Position numbers and translations under genes: made by a program. This document shows positions 61,725-64,000 of a DNA stretch of 64,000 nt, piece by piece; the first letter of the stretch is position 1, and every line of letters starts with the position of its first letter. The DNA is from Pseudomonas khavaziana (GTDB lineage: Bacteria; Pseudomonadota; Gammaproteobacteria; Pseudomonadales; Pseudomonadaceae): NCBI RefSeq assembly GCF_019145205.1, contig NZ_JAHSTT010000013.1:88622-152621 (forward strand), in the 5' to 3' direction. The notes under the pieces are model-generated. The model saw only the letters and a program-made list of their open reading frames with translations. It had not been told where the DNA came from and did no database searches.

Positions 61725-63254
61725 ATGCGTACAAGTCTCTCGAGCAACATCACACTGGATCTGCCCTCCTCCTCATTAAACCCTGCGCCCGCAGGCCCCA
61801 GCCCGCTGGTGCTCAGCCCACGCCTGCACAACAAGGACCTGGCACCCACCAAGGTTGAAGGCCGCCGCTGGGGGCGCTACAGCATTTTTGCGTTGTGGAC
61901 CAATGACGTGCACAACATCGCCAACTATTCCTTTGCCATCGGCCTGTATGCGTTGGGCTTGGGCGGCTGGCAAATATTGCTGTCCCTGGGGATCGGCGCG
62001 GCGCTGGTGTACTTCTTCATGAACTTGTCGGGGTATATGGGACAGAAGACCGGTGTGCCCTTTCCCGTGATCAGCCGCATCAGTTTCGGTATCCATGGCG
62101 CGCAGATTCCGGCCTTGATCCGCGCAGTCATTGCGATCGCCTGGTTCGGCATCCAGACCTACCTGGCGTCGGTAGTTTTCCGCGTGTTACTGACGGCGAT
62201 TCATCCGGGCTTTGCCGATTACGACCACAACTCGATCCTCGGCTTGTCGACCCTCGGCTGGGCGTGCTTTGTTTCGATCTGGCTGGTGCAGTTGGTGATC
62301 CTCGCCTATGGCATGGAGATGGTGCGCCGTTATGAAGGCTTCGCCGGGCCGGTGATTTTGCTTACCGTTGCCGCACTGGCCGGCTGGATGTACTTCCAGG
62401 CAGGTGGGCAGATTGCCTGGTCGATCCGCGAACCTCTGAGCGGCGGCGAGATGTGGCGCAACATCTTTGCTGGCGGCGCCTTGTGGCTGGCGATCTACGG
62501 CACCTTGATCCTCAACTTCTGCGATTTCGCCCGCTCTTCTCCGTGCCGAAAGACCATCCAGGTCGGCAACTTCTGGGGCCTGCCGGTCAATATCCTGGTG
62601 TTCGCCGCCATTACCGTGCTGCTGTGCGGCGGGCAGTTCCAGCTCAATGGCCGCGTGATCGAAAGCCCCACCGAAATCATCGCGGCAATCCCCAACACCT
62701 TCTTCCTGGTGCTCGGCTGCCTGGCCTTCCTCATCGTCACGGTGGCGGTGAACATCATGGCCAACTTCGTCGCCCCGGCCTTTGTGCTGAGCAACCTGGC
62801 GCCCAAGTACCTGAACTTCCGACGCGCCGGGTTGATCAGTGCCTTCGTTGCCGTGCTGATCCTGCCGTGGAACCTCTACAACAGCCCGTTGGTGATTGTG
62901 TACTTCCTCTCTGGCCTGGGCGCACTGCTGGGGCCGTTGTACGGGGTGATCATGGTCGATTACTGGCTGATCCGTAAAAGCCAGGTGGATGTGCCGCAGC
63001 TGTACAGCGAAGACCCCCAAGGCATTTATTACTACAGCCGTGGGATAAATATGCGTGCGGTGGCGGCATTTATTCCGGCGGCGGTGATCGCCATCCTGCT
63101 GGCGCTATTGCCGGGGTTTGCCAGCGTCTCGCCATTTTCCTGGTTGTTTGGCGCAGGCATCGCCGGGTTGCTGTACCTGCTGATCGCCAAGCGTCAGCCG
63201 TTCTACGCCGATGTCAGCGGCGAAAGCATTGCCGTCGATAACGTCAGTCATTAA
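61725..63254 (+). CDS. NCS1-family nucleobase/hydantoin/allantoin permease
   Basis: A 509-residue inner-membrane transporter with 12 predicted helices. NCS1 features: ALWTNDVHNIANYSFAIGLY in the first helix, VPFPVISRISFGIHGAQIPA, NFCDFARSSPC and PLYGVIMVDYWLIRK. Characterised relatives carry uracil, cytosine, hydantoin or allantoin; the racemase that follows in 13 bases favours a ureide such as allantoin. ATG 61725 (MRTSLSSN) is preferred over GTG 61707. Confidence 0.92.
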   Translation: MRTSLSSNITLDLPSSSLNPAPAGPSPLVLSPRLHNKDLAPTKVEGRRWGRYSIFALWTNDVHNIANYSFAIGLYALGLGGWQILLSLGIGAALVYFFMNLSGYMGQKTGVPFPVISRISFGIHGAQIPALIRAVIAIAWFGIQTYLASVVFRVLLTAIHPGFADYDHNSILGLSTLGWACFVSIWLVQLVILAYGMEMVRRYEGFAGPVILLTVAALAGWMYFQAGGQIAWSIREPLSGGEMWRNIFAGGALWLAIYGTLILNFCDFARSSPCRKTIQVGNFWGLPVNILVFAAITVLLCGGQFQLNGRVIESPTEIIAAIPNTFFLVLGCLAFLIVTVAVNIMANFVAPAFVLSNLAPKYLNFRRAGLISAFVAVLILPWNLYNSPLVIVYFLSGLGALLGPLYGVIMVDYWLIRKSQVDVPQLYSEDPQGIYYYSRGINMRAVAAFIPAAVIAILLALLPGFASVSPFSWLFGAGIAGLLYLLIAKRQPFYADVSGESIAVDNVSH

Positions 63255-63267
63255 ACAAGGACATTCC

Positions 63268-63996
63268 ATGCGTATCCTCGTGGTCAACGTCAACACCACC
63301 GAATCCATCACCGAGACCATTGCCCAGCAAGCACGGGCGGTAGCGTCACCGGGCACCGAGATCGTCGGACTCACCCCCTACTTCGGCGCCGAATCGGTGG
63401 AGGGAAATTTTGAAAGCTACCTGGCGGCCATCGCTGTGATGGATCGGGTGATGGCCTACGATCAGCCGTTCGATGCGGTGATCCAGGCCGGCTATGGCGA
63501 ACATGGTCGGGAAGGTTTGCAGGAATTGTTGAATGTGCCGGTGGTGGATATTACCGAAGCGGCCGCCAGCACCGCGATGTTCCTGGGGCACGCCTACTCG
63601 GTGGTGACCACCCTGGACCGCACGGTGCCGCTGATTGAAGACCGGCTGAAACTCGCCGGCCTCTACCAGCGTTGTGCGTCGGTACGCGCCAGCGGCATGG
63701 CGGTGCTGGAACTGGAAGAAGACCCGCTGGCTGCCATGGAGGCCATTGTGCACCAGGCGGAATTGGCGATTCGCGACGATAAGGCCGAGGTGATCTGCCT
63801 GGGATGTGGGGGCATGGCCGGACTGGATGAACAGATTCGCCAGCGCACCGGGGTGCCGGTGGTGGATGGGGTGACGGCGGCGGTGATGGTTGCCGAGTCG
63901 TTGGTAAGGTTGAGGTTGTCGACGTCCAAAGTCAGGACGTATGCGCAGCCAAGACCCAAGAAGATCATTGGTTGGCCCGGCAAGTTCGGCCACTGA
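63268..63996 (+). CDS. Asp/Glu/hydantoin racemase family protein, likely allantoin racemase
   Basis: A 242-residue member of the hydantoin/Asp-Glu racemase family. The N-terminus is MRILVVNVNTTESITETIA. The two catalytic cysteines expected of the family are replaced or shifted at the first site (IQAGYGEHG), while the second is in ICLGCGGMAGL; the first position therefore needs comparison with allantoin racemases. It follows an NCS1 permease in a probable operon that continues to the right. ATG 63268 has ACAAGGACATTCC upstream. It ends 4 bases before the window edge. Confidence 0.85.
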   Translation: MRILVVNVNTTESITETIAQQARAVASPGTEIVGLTPYFGAESVEGNFESYLAAIAVMDRVMAYDQPFDAVIQAGYGEHGREGLQELLNVPVVDITEAAASTAMFLGHAYSVVTTLDRTVPLIEDRLKLAGLYQRCASVRASGMAVLELEEDPLAAMEAIVHQAELAIRDDKAEVICLGCGGMAGLDEQIRQRTGVPVVDGVTAAVMVAESLVRLRLSTSKVRTYAQPRPKKIIGWPGKFGH

Positions 63997-64000
63997 AGAT

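Overview
The window looks like chromosome of a Pseudomonas of the P. fluorescens group. Evidence: the cmaX-crfX-cmpX-sigX-oprF gene order, an rmf-pyrD neighbourhood, the GntR/prpBC/acnD/prpF/prpD propionate operon, a nasST / nasA / nirBD / nasC nitrate operon, GC-rich codon use, and about ten copies of two REP/REPIN families typical of this group. The genes are mostly core metabolism, with one insertion sequence and a few accessory islands. No tRNA, rRNA, CRISPR array, prophage or plasmid origin was seen.

Layout. 1-6.2 kb: purine catabolism (3' part of xdhB, xdhC, guaD), an FCD-type GntR regulator and a BenE-type transporter. 6.2-7.8 kb: a complete IS1182-like element sitting in the loop of the intrinsic terminator shared by benE and yggL. 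7.8-16.8 kb: yggL, dacB, a CHASE/PAS/GGDEF diguanylate cyclase, rlmKL, rmf, pyrD. 16.9-18.3 kb: a minus-strand island with a HilA-type winged-helix regulator, an IagB-type lytic transglycosylase and a lone SctQ/FliN C-terminal domain, probably the remains of a type III secretion locus. 18.5-29.9 kb: nitrate assimilation. NasS/NasT is followed by a transporter and a membrane-anchored PP2C-kinase fusion, then nitrite and nitrate reductase and a siroheme methylase. The nasA and nirB leaders both show the two-hairpin A1/G4 hexaloop RNA fold expected for NasT, each followed by a terminator.

29.9-39 kb: the oprF/sigX envelope-stress block, rraA, an alpha/beta hydrolase, and the divergent ppsA / ppsR pair. 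39-46.1 kb: the most unusual locus. A MocR regulator faces an operon of an EamA exporter, a single protein fusing JAMM peptidase, CysO-like sulfur carrier, E1 enzyme and rhodanese, then a cysteine synthase, a serine acetyltransferase with a long extra C-terminus, and an AlaX tRNA-editing protein. It looks like a self-contained protein-thiocarboxylate route to cysteine or a related thiol. 46.3-54.9 kb: 2-methylcitrate cycle with its GntR regulator. 55.1-58.2 kb: a three-gene system (periplasmic retropepsin-like protease, inactive transglutaminase fused to a multi-spanning membrane domain, RimK-like ATP-grasp ligase) of poorly known function. 58.3-64 kb: pabB, thrH, cysH, then an NCS1 permease and a hydantoin/allantoin-type racemase, the start of a second ureide/purine cluster.

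Starts were chosen by Shine-Dalgarno position and family N-termini. sigX and ppsA begin with TTG and thrH with GTG. All family names come from recognising motifs by eye; no database search was run.
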